Positions 1-11,715 of a stretch of DNA of 64,000 nucleotides are shown in pieces. The translations under genes were made by a program, and so were the position numbers. Origin of the DNA: Massospora cicadina (lineage: Eukaryota > Entomophthoromycota > Entomophthoromycetes > Entomophthorales > Entomophthoraceae); NCBI GenBank assembly GCA_022478985.1, contig JAKSZP010017463.1, positions 23,318 through 87,317 on the forward strand, read 5' to 3'. Every line of letters starts with the position of its first letter. Position 1 is the stretch's first letter. The notes under the pieces are model-generated. The model made no database searches. It saw nothing but the letters and a program-made list of their open reading frames with translations, and was not told where the DNA came from.

Positions 1-1473
1 TGAGTTGGGTGGAAATCAATGACCATCCCTAGTGAGAGTTTATGCTTTGGTTAGTTGTCCAGATTGTGTTGTCTTAGCGTTAGGTAGGAGAACTGAACCT
101 GGTGGATTGGAAAGAGCATCTTGGAGGGCATATTTTAGAAGCAGATTGGGAGTGTAACCTCTGATAACCTCAGCTAAATTACAGTGAGCTGCTAAATCGA
201 TGGATTGAAGTGCCCACTCAACAACCACTGGTCCCAGAATGCTGATAACGGCATGGTCAATTGGGTTCAAAGTAAAAATTATGTTGGAAATTATGTTCGT
301 GGAGCATGCAGAGAGGATTTTGGAGGCTGAAATTTATTTAGACTTAGGATAAAGAATGAACTGACAACTGGCCCTAGGAGGGGCAGTTGTCAGTTCATTG
401 CCTAATGGGAGGGGAAGAGGTTGGGGGATGGCTTATCAGGGCTGGCTGACGTGCTTGTGATAAGCGGCCTGGGTTTGAGGAGTCATCAGAGAGCTTACAT
501 TTTAGATCATAAAAGTTCTGCAACGTAACTCTCAGATCAGCTGTGAGAGTGTTCTCACCAATCCAAACTTAAGTGGGTAACTCAGATTGGGAGCTCAAAG
601 GAATTGGTTTTTAACAGAATCAATTTTCTTAAGAAACATGACCTTAAATTGAATTTTTCAGGACGAATTCTCAACTTGGATAGGCCCCCTATGACCCAAA
701 ATCTCAAAAAACTTTGGCCTAAACCATTTTCTGCCTTATTAGGGCTTTCCAAAGTTCCAAGCTCGATTTTTCTAATTTTCAAGGGGGTAAGAGGTAATAG
801 GGCAGGGACCAGATGAGGGTTGGGGTCCTGCTGGTGGCCTCTAGCCGGGACTACCTCCCTACAGACCCCTTGATTTTATTTAGAAGATAATAGCAGAAAA
901 GGGGGTACTGAAGGTGGGTTTTTTTGGGGCTAAAGCAATTACCAGGGCTCACCAGCAACATGGGTCAAGTCACCTAAAAAAATCAAGGGCTCCACAATAG
1001 CCTTGGGTCCCTTCTTCCCTATGTAAGGGAACTTCCTAAGATCTAGACCAAGGGGTTGGGTTTCCAGACTTACAAGATGAGCCTGAGGTCCTTCTAGAGG
1101 GTCCTAAGATGAACCACCTCTCTGCACTCCCCTTCAAACATCTTTAATAAATCAGAAGAGAAAATAGGGGCAGAGAAGAAGGTTCTATAAGAGCCAAGGC
1201 AGTGACCCACCGCTCATCTACCACATTAGCTAGGTCAATAATCCTATAGAGAGATTACTGGGAGCTTGGGACCATTTCTGCTTCTGTGAGGAAATTCCTC
1301 TCTATCCAGTCTAGGGTCTGGTCATCTGGACTTACACATAACTATAGTTAGTCTGGCATTAAATGGGCTACTAAAATTTTTTACTAAAAATAAAGCCCTG
1401 GTGGATTGTTCACCCGCAATTATTATAATCTGATGCATCAAAAATGAACATCCACAACTCCATCAGAAGATCC
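1..1473. other. Flank left of the outermost element, no gene seen
   Basis: No reading frame here resembles a known protein. The short frames (about 60-76 codons) have no recognisable motif and are interrupted on both strands. The only clear structure is the hairpin at 355-399. The stretch around 640-1300 is GC-richer than what follows and could be a decayed LTR, but I found no partner copy in the window. Confidence 0.5.
355..399. repeat. Strong hairpin (inverted repeat)
   Basis: The left arm AATGAACTGACAACTG is followed by a short GC-rich loop and then its exact reverse complement CAGTTGTCAGTTCATT. The arms are 16 bp with no mismatch, and GCCC/GGGC extends the pairing with one bulge. No gene or element end is recognised next to it. 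Confidence 0.8.
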
Positions 1474-1876
1474 ATCATTAGATCAATCATATTGAATTAA
1501 AGTGAGATAGTTGGGTATGCTGTAGATGATAGACCCTGGCATATGGCCAAACAAATGATATAATCCATGTGAACTTAAACCAATATGGCAATCATCTAGG
1601 TGACCTAGGCCTAATCTCAAGCGAAGGGTATAAGAATCATCAGTGAAAAAACTAGCAGGCAGGTTGGCTTTAGATTCCCAATACTGGATAGCAATGCAAC
1701 TCTGCTGATAGTAAAGATACCTCCTATATAGTTAACATAGTACACTTTATGGTTAATTAGAGTGATGACACTTGTTATAGTGTTCTCCCATTGTATAAGT
1801 GGTATCAGAACCCTTATCCAACTATCCACCAGATATCATACAACCTTATACTACATACTCTCAGAAAACTGATTAT
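1474..1876 (+). repeat. 5' LTR of T1
   Basis: The sequence is alignable over about 400 bp, with many substitutions, to 61868-62301. Shared stretches include a CATTAGATCAAT block at the start, an ACCCT-GGC-TAT-GCCAAA block, TATAGTTAACAT in the middle and an ACTCTCAGAA block near the end. It is followed at once by the primer-site-like leader, as expected for a 5' LTR. The exact TG start is not certain. Confidence 0.65.
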
Positions 1877-1900
1877 GTTGCTCACTATAGGGGGCCACTA
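1877..1900 (+). promoter_or_regulatory. Primer-binding-site-like leader of T1
   Basis: TGTTGCTCACTATAGGGGG lies directly after the LTR. It matches the leaders directly after the LTRs of T2 (minus strand, 11200-11219), T3 (minus strand, about 61160-61182) and T5 (40127-40146), where the sequence is close to GTGGTGCTCACTACAGGGGG. The LTRs themselves differ, so conservation of this short stretch points to minus-strand priming. The tRNA was not identified. Confidence 0.6.
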
Positions 1901-3500
1901 ATCCAAAACCTCAGCTACTCTCTGGCATTTCTGATAAAATTTTAAGAACCTTCCCTTATTACATATTTTCCTTTCACAAAATCTGAAGGGATCTGGCAGC
2001 TTCCAGGAATTCTATGCAGGGGAGCCCATAGAGACTTTAGCTGGCAAACACCCCTATTTACCATGAAGACCACTTCCAACCAGGAAGACATGCCAATGTA
2101 AATTCAACATGTGGACTATCCAGAGATATAATTATTGTAAGAAGGGAGATCAACCAACATCACTCCCATATAGCTTAAACTTATATTGGAATGGTAACAT
2201 AAAGGATACTATCTATTCTCTAACATACTTGTAAAGAATTTTATTGGTATGTTTTACTCTAAAGTAAACAAAGATCAACGCAATAGTTCATCTGTCTTAC
2301 CTAAAATTGACTACTACCATAATCACTAGAGGCTTAACTCCTAGCATAATATCAGAGCATCTCATCTTTTAGTTCAAAGATCCATACACTAGATTTTATA
2401 TGTGCTGGACTGCCATTATATTGAGATTAACAATTTAATGAGTTTTGTTTAACCAACAGAATGACAACTTTCTTCTTCTGGAGTACCTCAACTGCGCATT
2501 CACAAAAGTCTGCAATGTGGTGTTTCAGATAAAAGTGTGAAAAACATAGGCATATGGAACATAATTCAACTAATTGCAGTTGAATTTAGGTAATCCCATG
2601 GGTTGTATGATACCTCATAATTTGTAGGGGGATGTTCATCAAGTTAGCCTGCAAAATCAACATCCTTGGTGCTATTACTGATCATTTAATACAAGAAGTG
2701 ACAGATTTCATGACAGGCAACAACATTGTTTCTCACCTCTAGCATAAAGTTCTAATTAAAAATCATCGCCTCTCCAAATATATAGAGTTGTAAGTGGCCA
2801 AACATAATCAACTCATTGTGGCATTATGTAGCAAGTGAAACGCGTTAACTGCGACACCTCCTTCACTGAAAATCTCAAATATGATCAACAGATGAGCCAC
2901 TTGAATCAACTAGAATTAAATAGGAACTCAATCCAAATTAGACCCTTGGCTCTTTCCTATAATGAGAGTGTAGAGTATGTCAGAATTAAGAATGTCATCA
3001 ATGATTTACACAGGGTCAATGATGAACTAGTCACGAGTGCAATTTTCTCCTTGACCATTTGGAAGAAGAAGCTTACTAAACACAATAATTGGCGTCAGAT
3101 ATACTATTTAAAGACACCTTAGATGACATATTTACAACTACATTTTTTGGAATGCAAAGTAGATGTGGAGAAGAACCATTGTCAGGACCTCTGTCACAAG
3201 ATCATCAAGATCAGAAGAGAGTTCAAGTAAGGGTGATGACATTGTAGCAGAGGTAAGGATGAGACATTTGATGAAGAAAATCTAAGTAAGTTCATAAAGT
3301 GACAGACATAAATTTGTGGTAACAACAGCTCGGCAAATTAAAATTAATCTCCTCATTGATATTTTGTCCTAGTTGCATAAATGACAGAAGAATTAGCTGC
3401 ATCAACCTAAGGTTATTAGTGGGACAAATGCTCTCCCCCGAATTGTATACTCATCTTAGCTTAGTTTAACTTACCCTAAACCAGAAGTGCACATATTTGT
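1901..3500 (+). other. Decayed leader and gag start of T1
   Basis: AT-rich sequence between the leader and the recognisable gag remnant. The frame at 2835-3122 ends in a lysine-rich stretch (IWKKKLTK) that sits where T5 gag has LKWKKEF, so it is probably the N-terminal part of gag. The rest carries stop codons in every frame and I see nothing else in it. Confidence 0.4.
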
Positions 3501-3527
3501 ACCAAGACCCTCACAGCCCAGAGGGGG

Positions 3528-4030
3528 ATGAAAAACTTCAGGTTGACAAACTACTCCCCTTCAAATGAGATGGAGGCATTTACAGGGTTTTCAAGTGCTT
3601 TGGGTTTGGCATGGAGAACTTCAGACTGGTATAAGGCCAAACTACTAATTTTTACCTTGACGTTAGGAGTGCAGTTTAATTTTAGCAGCTATTTGGAGAA
3701 TGAATCCATGGCCCATCAGGAGGTCAAACAGATTGCTCTGAGAGTCTTTAAAGTGTCAAGAAGATGGCACAGCAAAAATCTGACTTCCCTACCAACAGGT
3801 TTCAGAGGAATGAGACCCTTACTGAATTTACCAAGTGGTTCACTCAGGAATCTCACAAATTAATCAGATTAGGGATACTATCCAGAGATGATTCTGGAAT
3901 AGTGATAATGTAAGCTGTAAAGCCTCATCATGAGATTAACAACGTGATAGTGAAGTTTTACAACGGGACATTCCCTTAAATAAGATGGAATATTATCTAC
4001 AACTACTGGCTGCTACAGTTTGCTTTTAAA
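3528..4030 (+). pseudogene. gag: T1 gag (capsid) remnant
   Basis: Ty3 gag builds the virus-like particle. This piece aligns with the T5 capsid region at about 40380-40790. HKAKLLMSTL of T5 corresponds to YKAKLLIFTL here, and the DNA around 3760-3830 (ATGGCACAGC, AATGAGACCCT) matches T5 almost base for base in patches. Several frameshifts and stops follow the 111-codon open stretch. It cannot make a capsid. Confidence 0.7.
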
Positions 4031-4879
4031 TTGGGATGGAAGTCAACTACCATCCTGGGTCGATGTTAGCACTGAACCCTTCCAATAGGACCCTGTACTA
4101 CTCATAGACAATCCATTAAGTGAGAACCACAAATAACTACCAAAGATGTGATGTTTCCCAGGTGGTTAGCCTCTAATGTGAATATAAGGGCCGCTTTATA
4201 TCAAATATTGTTGTCAAACTATGAGTAAATGTGGTGAATATGTCCCTAAATGATCTGATAAAAGGATTCTTGGAGTAAAGGAGGGACTCTCTATCTCTTC
4301 CAACATGACTACAGTAGTCTCATCAAGTGCAAAGAACATTTTTACAGAAAAGCCATAATATCCATAGACTACCTATTTTATCACCAAACTTCTGATAACG
4401 TAAATGTATTGACTTAAAGCAATAAGGAGCTTTAGCCCAGGAAGCCCTTTGAGAAATTGAGCAGTCATATATATATGTCAGTTGATAGAATAAACTTTCA
4501 TTATGTAACATACTCTTAGACCAATGTATCATCTCTAGAAGGGGTAAAAGGGCCTTCTTAATATACATGATAACCAAAGAATATCCACAAATTGAAAATA
4601 TAATTAAGCAGTATATGGACAAAAAAGGATTCTTTGGACGTACATGCATTACACAACCACTATTATTCTTATTCTAAATGTATCTACTGTGGTAATTTTG
4701 TGTAGAAAATCAAATTCTAAGCTATTATCAATACTGGACCACCAGTCTATATTGTCTTCCAGGATTAGGGACATGCTATCACAAAAACCAGATGTGAGCA
4801 CCTGGTTTTTATATACAACTGCTAACCCTGATTGTTTTTATCTATAGGAGATTACAGGTTTCTGCCCCTCTGATTTGTA
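4031..4879 (+). other. Unrecognised decayed T1 internal sequence
   Basis: This lies where the gag zinc knuckle and the gag-protease linker should be. The reading frames at 4323-4649 (-) and 4644-4847 (+) have no recognisable motif and are probably chance. Nothing else seen. Confidence 0.4.
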
Positions 4880-5311
4880 TTAATTGCTATGACGGCCTTA
4901 AATCATGCAACCTAACCATTATTACAAGATTTTAATAGATGAAGCGTTCATGAGGCACTTTGGAGCCATGCCAACATGCTTGATGAAACCTTTAAAAATT
5001 TAGGCTAAAAGATCTCAACTTATTTTACATTGCATAGCATACCCAAAGACCATATGCGCACCTTGCACAAACCACGCATATTAGATGGAGTGGTCCCAAT
5101 CTACAATTAATTAAGATAAAGAGCTAGAACCCACATCAATTGTATCTAATAGTTAAAGATCTACCTTTAACTTTAGTTGCAGCATTATGATGCACTTTAA
5201 AACACCAGATGATTATGGGCACTGCATTTTATGTTGATATAATTAAAGGATATACAGTAAAGTGTTTATGCTACACCACGCTCATGGCTAGAGCTCTATG
5301 TAGCCCTAGGA
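4880..5311 (+). pseudogene. T1 protease region remnant
   Basis: The DNA aligns with the end of the aspartic protease region of T5 (41821-42215). The block around 4930-4975, encoding an A-FMRHFGAM-like stretch, corresponds to the A-LMRKFGVV stretch of T2. Similarity continues to GTAGCCCTAGG at 5310 and resumes at 12616 on the other side of insert X. Many stops; non-functional. Confidence 0.65.
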
Positions 5312-5515
5312 TGATAACGAGACTTTAGATCCCCACTGTAGCTACAAAGTTGGGTAGGTAGATTCACCCCTTTTAAATAAAGAAAAGTAATTTTTAAGCA
5401 ATGCCACTGAAAAATAGTGAACTTGGTGAATACCCTCAATGAGCAATGGGTAGCTGCTGCCCCCAAGATACGCCAGTCCCAACCCCACACTGGTTAAATC
5501 CTTAACCCCCATTGC

Positions 5516-5735
5516 ATGGAATCCACTCAAGTGTACATCACAAAATCAGGGACATATTCTGAAAAGTGCGCTCCCTTTCTGCCATCTTTAATTAGATCTT
5601 CAAAAGTGCCAAAATTTCCACGCCCAATTAAGAGAAAATCCCAAAGAAAACGCACCAGAAACCCCTCAGATGCAACAATGATAGACTTAAGTGGGTAAAA
5701 TGATGCGGTTAAAACCCCTAACGCTCAAAAAAGTC
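5516..5735 (+). pseudogene. Possible exon in insert X, left of T2
   Basis: A 60-codon open frame, rich in K, R and S (a KRKSQRKRTR basic run), ends at 5698. In the next frame ATGATG at about 5692 opens a stretch that runs through the T2 target duplication AAGTC. If T2 is removed it continues without a stop to 11862. The product is not recognised. It could be a transposase fragment, a host exon, or chance. Confidence 0.3.
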
Positions 5736-6222
5736 TGTTAACTTTTTGGCAGGTAAATCTTATTCCGCTGAACAAGTCGCGCAGGGTTTAGCCCACTGAG
5801 CAACGGCCAAACAATATGGAGATTGTTGGACCCTCAATTAAATGTAATAAAGTTATATATAAAATATGAGGCAATCGCCCCAGATTCGCTCCTATCTATT
5901 TTAATATACTTAAAACTGGCAGCCCTTTGCTGCTTCCACTCTTTTCTTCTTTCTCTAAAAAATCTAAACCTTTTATCTTCCATCAGACTCTTTATACTTT
6001 GGTTCCCCAGCTGGATGCGTCCTCAGCTTGGTACTCTCCTATTTTACTTCCCTTTTTGACTTAATCTCATTTGTATCAAATATCAGCATAAATCCTCTCG
6101 ATTCACCAAATGACTCATTTCAATGCGCTTAAATTACCAGTACTGGTTTGATTCCAGCGGATTCCTTACATTCTGTCATATTGACTTAGGGCTTATCATC
6201 CAGTCATATTGGAATCGCGAAA
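5736..6222 (-). repeat. 3' LTR of T2
   Basis: 487 bp, strongly similar to 11220-11710 along its whole length. It starts on the plus strand with TGTTAACTTTTTGGCAGG. The other end reads CGCGAAA where the partner has CGTGACA, so the terminal CA has mutated. A purine tract (on the plus strand TTACCCCCTCCTTGACTGG from 6223) abuts it, as expected for plus-strand priming. Confidence 0.9.
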
Positions 6223-7398
6223 TTACCCCCTCCTTGACTGGATGATAGGTTCTTATTGTTTGTATGCTTGAAGGAACTTCGCGTGGACTCAGTTGATAAC
6301 CTGACCCACAGTGGGTTCCTTAATGGTGTAGATATCTGTGCCAGTCTTCTCGATAATCTCAAATGGGCCAACCCAAATTTCAGAAAGCTTATTTTTTGTC
6401 TGAATCCATGCTGATCATGAAATAAAATGTAATCCCCTACATCAAACAATGGAAGACTGCTCCGTCGCTTCTGTTGGCCACCTGGTCACAGATTTTCTTC
6501 ACTAGACTGGTGGAGTAGGCTTCCATTTGCAACTTGATCAAAGTATCCATGAGTTGATTTGGATATCGTTGAGGATTCACCCCACCAGTGTCCTCTACAC
6601 ATGAATATAACAAAGCAGGCAGAGTTGGATGTTGACCATACAGCAGTTGAAACGGGCTCTTACCAGAGGCCAAACGATAGCTGATATTGTAAGCAAACAC
6701 AGCAGCAGGTAGAAGGGCACTCCATTCTGAGAGCTGATCCATTATCAATTTGCGGAGTATGTTCACTAGGGTTCCATTGACTTTCTCCACCATCCCATTG
6801 GATTCCAGATGATGGGGGTGGTCAAAACCCCGCGAATTGCCATCAACTCATTTAACTTTGGCAGAATATGCAAAGCAAAGTTGGTTCCGTTGTCTGTCAG
6901 AATGAACTGTGGGCAGCCATGCCGCTGTATAATGCACTCCATAATGAACTTGGCAGTGGTGACCGCACCCAAGTCGCTAATAGCCCTGGCTTCCACCTAT
7001 CAGGTCAAGTTATCAATAGCGACAATTATATACTTGGATTGACTGGCACTATTTGGCAGAGGTCCCACTACAATAATGGAAACGGTGTGCCAAACAAACC
7101 AGTGTTTCACTAGTTGGTAGGTGGTCTTCTTGCGGAAAGGTTTTTCTACTTGACACTGATGACAACAACTAATTGTTTCCAATATGTTGTAATGCATGCT
7201 CTCCCAGTAGTATTGGGATCGCAACATCTCCAGTGTTTTCCACAACCCTCCGTGGCCTATAGCCTGATGAGCATCCATGTATATTGCAGGTCGGGCTGAA
7301 GGCTTAGGGAAACTCAACGTCTGGTCACAGAAACGCTTATATAGTTCTCCTTTACATAGAAAGGTATCCGCCCTAAGTCCATCTAGTACCTTGATCAC
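6204..7398 (-). pseudogene. T2 integrase
   Basis: The integrase inserts the cDNA. In the sense direction it has the zinc finger end (SCCHQCQVEK), the core with the first catalytic Asp in the VSIIVVGPL region (altered), the second in LTDNGTNF, and after a one-base shift the E in [10 protein letters not shown]. The C-terminal part is the FDVGDYILFHD piece at 6449-6204. At least three frameshifts are present. No chromodomain follows. Confidence 0.85.
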
Positions 7399-7420
7399 AT
7401 GCGGCGGCTCATCCTGGTAT

Positions 7421-8800
7421 TTATTTTACCATCATCTTCTCATACATTATGTCGGCTAGATCTGCTGTGATTGTGACTGTTGGCAGCCTAGAGAGACAAT
7501 CCGCATTTTGGTGTTTTTCTCCCAGTCGATGCAAAATCTTGAAATCATATGCTTGCAGATTCAACGCCCAATGTGCGAGCCATCCCTCCAGTTCATGAAG
7601 ATTCTGTAGCCAGCGCAAAGAAGCGTGATCTGTCACTACTTGAAATCTCACACCATGAAGATATACTCAAAACTGTTTATAAGCATAAATTACCACTAAA
7701 CATTCTCGCTCAGTAATGGTGTAGTTCCATTTGTGACAGTTCAAACTTCAACTGCAGAAGGCAACAGGATGCTCCACGCCATCATCATCCTTCTGATATA
7801 ATACTGCCCCTATAGCAGAGAGCAAGGCATCCGTTTGCACTATAAACAGCTTATCAAAGTTGGGTATTGCAAAATGGGTGCACTTGCTAATGCAATACGC
7901 AATACATTGAAAGCGTTCTGGAATTGTTCCATACAATCAAAAGAAGCATTTTTATTTAATAACTCAAAAAGTGGGGCTCCGATGCATCTGAAATTGGGAA
8001 TGAACCATCAGTAATACCCAACCATTCCCAGAAATACTTGAATGTCCCGCTTATTCATTGGGCGAGTCATCTTGCTTATCACTTCCACATTAGCTGGCTG
8101 CAGTTTAAGCCCATGTGAATCCATGACAAACCCGAGGTATTCTAATTTCTCCTTAAAGAAATGGCACTTTTGAGGCTTAATTTTGATATTAGCGGCAGCG
8201 AGGCGCTGAAACACTTGCTCCAAGTGGTCTAGGTGCTCTGTAAATGTCTGCAAAAACACATTGATATCGTCAAGGTAAACTAAGATGCAGGATAGCTTTA
8301 AATCACCTAAAATCGTATCCATGGCATGCTGGAACATAGCCAGAGCATTACACAACCCTTGAGGCATGCATGTCATCTGGAACAATCCTCTCAAGGTGAT
8401 GATCGCACATTTCTCCCATTCCATAAATGGCAATTCGATATTCCAATACCCCAAGATCCAATCCATAGTGGAAAAATAGTTCACCCCACCCAATCAGTCT
8501 AACGCATCATCAATCCATGGAAGAGGGTAAGAATCTTTCTTTGTTATGTTACTGAGTTTACAATAGTCAATAATCACTTGAACTATGCCATCCTTCTTCT
8601 TTACAATGAGCACAGGTGACGCCCATGGACTGTTTGATGGCTCTAGCATTGCTTGCTCAATAAGTTTATCTACTTCATTAGCGACAACCTCTTCCGCTGC
8701 TTTTGAACGTCTAATGGGTCATGAACGAATGGGAGGGTGATCCCCCATATCTATCCAATGTACCACCTTTTGAGCACACCCCAAGTCATGATCATCATTA
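7421..8800 (-). pseudogene. T2 reverse transcriptase and RNase H
   Basis: Reverse transcriptase copies the RNA genome. The catalytic motif YLDDINVF is intact within 8493-8008, with the thumb marker KCHFFKEKLEYLGF after it. RNase H follows in pieces: the VQTDALLSAIGAVL region (7936-7748) and then VVTDHASLRWLQNL to HQNADCLSRLP (7651-7421). These are the usual Ty3 RNase H marks. Frames are separated by stops and shifts at about 8500, 8000, 7740 and 7660. Confidence 0.88.
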
Positions 8801-8811
8801 GCAAAAATATC

Positions 8812-10038
8812 TCAATACTTTTCAAATAAGGCCATAGCCTTATCTTGTTGTTCCGCTGATAATCCCGTGAGTGCTTCCTGTGGTACTACAGTCAGTATGT
8901 TGAACGAGGAGTGAGCCAGTAATCTGAGATCTTCCCATGAGCCAAATTCCTGAATATGACAAACTTCCCCGATAGGGATGAAGTGTAGGTAAGCCACCAC
9001 TTGGTGCCACCTGATTGTTATTGTCTCCTTCTGTAGGTTCACAAGCAGCACCTTCACCTCCCCATTCCCAGGAAACAATAACCCTGGAGCCACGTGTGGT
9101 TCAAGCCATGAGTGCTGATGAGGCGCCAGGATTTCTCCATAAAGCCCCTTAGGGACTTCAATTTAGAGCCCAGTCCCTATTATGCCCTGGTGTCCAGACG
9201 GTAAGCTTAAAGGGCGCGTTGCTCGAAGTGAGATTCCCTTATACTCATATATCTGGTTGGGAAGGATATTGGTCCGCCAACTCAGTCGCTGGTAACAAAC
9301 AGGGATTACTCCATCACTGTATGCTAGATTGATCTGACCGGAGTGGACTGGATCTGTTGGGATTCCACCAGAGGAAAAATATACTGGAATTTGTTGACCA
9401 AATATGGTAAGGGTTTCTTCCGCCATATCTATTACAACGCCAAATTTCCTCATTAAAGCCGCGCCAATTAACATATTGTAGTGGTTATTTGGCAAAACCA
9501 CCACTGGAGCAGACACCTGAACTGACCCAAAATGTAGAGGCAACACGCTATATGCTCCTTCCGACACAGTGCTGTGCATTCCCGTTGTCCCATATACTAT
9601 GTGATGGTCCACATCCGGTTTCAACATAAGTTTAGCCACCAACTGAGTGGAGACTATGTTCACAGGTGCTCCTGTGTCTATGATAGCGCAGATTTTCGTG
9701 TTTTGAACGAATATGTTGCAATAAGTACATACTGAGTAAGAAGAAGAATTGGTGTGTATTGCTTGTACGTTCAAGGGCTTTGTGCTACTCAAAAAAGAAG
9801 AAATGCCCTTGCTGACTTGAGGATACTCCCTAGCGATTTTCTCCACCAGAATGGCTATGGTAACCCCTAATAAAGGAGTGATGTTCAGTGAAGGATCCAG
9901 TTTGCTAATGCCAGTATGTTCCAAGATCTGCCACACATATGGCTTCTGCATGTCCTGGCAAAGTTTGGCCTGATGGGGTGAGCCTTTACTCATGGAAGCG
10001 GAAGCAGGGGTATCCAATGAAAGCTGCTGGTATAACAC
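8812..10038 (-). pseudogene. T2 aspartic protease and linker
   Basis: The 291-codon open stretch 10038-9163 holds the retropepsin active site IIDTGAPVNIVS, with the catalytic Asp present, and the later LIGAALMRKFGVVIDM strand. The linker to the reverse transcriptase continues at 9093-8812 after a stop. It is the longest intact piece of T2. Confidence 0.88.
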
Positions 10039-10132
10039 ATAATCCGATTGAGGTTAATTTCTACCCAACAAGATGTTTGAGGATTGTTGGGGACAAGTGA
10101 TATGGACTTAGAGGAGCTAGAGCATCCCATCT

Positions 10133-11199
10133 CTACTCCGCTTGAGATTTTCCCTGCTTGCTTATCCTAGTTGGCATTGCATACACATGTGGTTGACTAG
10201 GGCAATTGGCTGCATAATGCCCTCTTTGTCCACACTGGAAGCAAGTGTTCATGAAAGGTGCGCGTCTATAGTTTGAGGCGGAAGACCCAGGCCAATAATT
10301 GCCGGTAAGGTTCCAAGGTTGTGGATGAACTGGTGAAGCGTACCTGGGCCAGAAAGGGCATATTGACTCATATGAGGGACAAATACGTTCCACCAGCTGA
10401 TAACCCAGTCACTGTGGCCTATACTCCGCAAGGGTTGAAGCGGGGACAACAGCAATTTTTGGGCTACATTGGGGGTGCTGTTCATGGTGGAGAGCCGCTG
10501 TAAGGCATTCATGATATGAATAAGTCTGGTATCCACATCCAACACATGGGACATAGCGTTATATAGTCCCCAATATGGTTTGACAGCCGCCATCATTGCT
10601 ATACTTACATCTTCAGTGGTTAAGGTATTGGCCCCAAGCAAAACGTGTGCTTCCACCAAAAACTGCTCAGCAAATTCTGACAGAGTTTCGTTTTGGTCAA
10701 ACTGTATAGTCATAAAGTTGGTTTTTTATTGACACACCTTGGTAGCGCCCCCAAACAGCTGGATGATAATCACTTTTACTTGTGCATAAGATACTGAGCT
10801 GTTGGGAAGATAGCAAGTCACCTGATCAGCTCTTTCCACATCCAAAGCGGACAGCAACAATTTCACTTTTTGTCAATCTGTAGCTCCTTTCACAGTGAAT
10901 TCAAACTGCTTAAAGTAACCGTGTAGGTTTCCATCACAACAGAAAGGAAGTAATTTCTCAATATGAACGAATTCACTTTGCTCTGCGAACTGTTTGTTGA
11001 TCAAATGTTGCAACATTTCATATTGTTGCAATTTCTGGCAGACTCCCTATTCTTTGTTCAGTTGCTGTTCCACAGCTTGTATTCATAAAAGAACTTCTAT
11101 TATATAATGTGAGCAGGGTTGCTGTCGAAATGGAGGAGGACTCCTCATTGTAGAGTAATTGGCTTTCTGGTTGTTTTTCAACTATAGTTGCTTAGTGGG
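10133..11199 (-). pseudogene. gag: T2 gag
   Basis: Capsid-like sequence (10713-10249, with the ETLSEFAEQFLVEAHVLL stretch that matches T5 gag) overlaps in another frame the nucleocapsid zinc knuckle CFQCGQRGHYAANC at about 10230-10190, a CX2CX4HX4C motif. The N-terminal part up to the leader at 11200 is broken by stops. Confidence 0.82.
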
Positions 11200-11219
11200 C
11201 CCCCTGTAGTGAGTACCAC
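11200..11219 (-). promoter_or_regulatory. Primer-binding-site-like leader of T2
   Basis: Directly after the inner end of the 5' LTR the sense strand reads GTGGTACTCACTACAGGGGG. This is the same signal as in T1, T3 and T5. Position and conservation support a primer-binding role; the primer tRNA is unknown. Confidence 0.65.
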
Positions 11220-11710
11220 TGTTAACTTTTTGGCAGGTATAGCTTATTCCGCTGAACAAGTCGCGCAGGGTTTAGCCCACTGAGCAACGGCCAGAAAATA
11301 TGGAGATTGTTGGACCCTCAATTAAATGTAATAAAGTTATATATAAAATATGAGGCAATCGCCCCAGATTCGCTCCTATTTATTTTTATTATACTTAAAA
11401 CTGGCAGCCCTTCGCTGCTTCCACTCTTTTCTTCTTTCTCTAAAAACCTCTAAACCTTTTATCTTCCATCAGACTCTTTATACTTCAGTTCCCCAGCCAG
11501 ATGCACCCTTGGCTTGGTACTTTTTCTATTCTACTTCCCTTTTTGACTTCCTCTCAATTTGTATCAAATCTTGGCATAAATCCTCTCAATTTTCTGAATG
11601 CCTCATTTCGATGCACTTAAATTACCAGTACCAGTTTGATTCCAGCGGATTCCATACATTCCGCCATATTGACTTAGGGCTTATCGTCCAGTCATATTGG
11701 AATCGTGACA
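11220..11710 (-). repeat. 5' LTR of T2
   Basis: 491 bp, TG...CA ends on the plus strand (TGTTAAC to CGTGACA), followed by the target duplication AAGTC. The open frame that starts at 11350 lies mostly in this LTR and is not a gene. Confidence 0.9.
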
Positions 11711-11715
11711 AAGTC

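Larger units (their letters stand above)
5736..11710 (-). mobile_element. T2: Ty3/gypsy element with both LTRs
   Basis: A complete but inactivated minus-strand element of 5975 bp. Its LTRs are 5736-6222 and 11220-11710. A perfect 5-bp target duplication AAGTC is present at 5731-5735 and 11711-11715. Order in the sense direction: leader, gag with a zinc knuckle, protease, reverse transcriptase, RNase H, integrase, purine tract, LTR. No chromodomain is visible after the integrase. It is the same family as T5: the first roughly 85 bp of the LTR and all proteins are clearly related. Frameshifts and stops break gag and pol into more than ten pieces. Confidence 0.92.
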
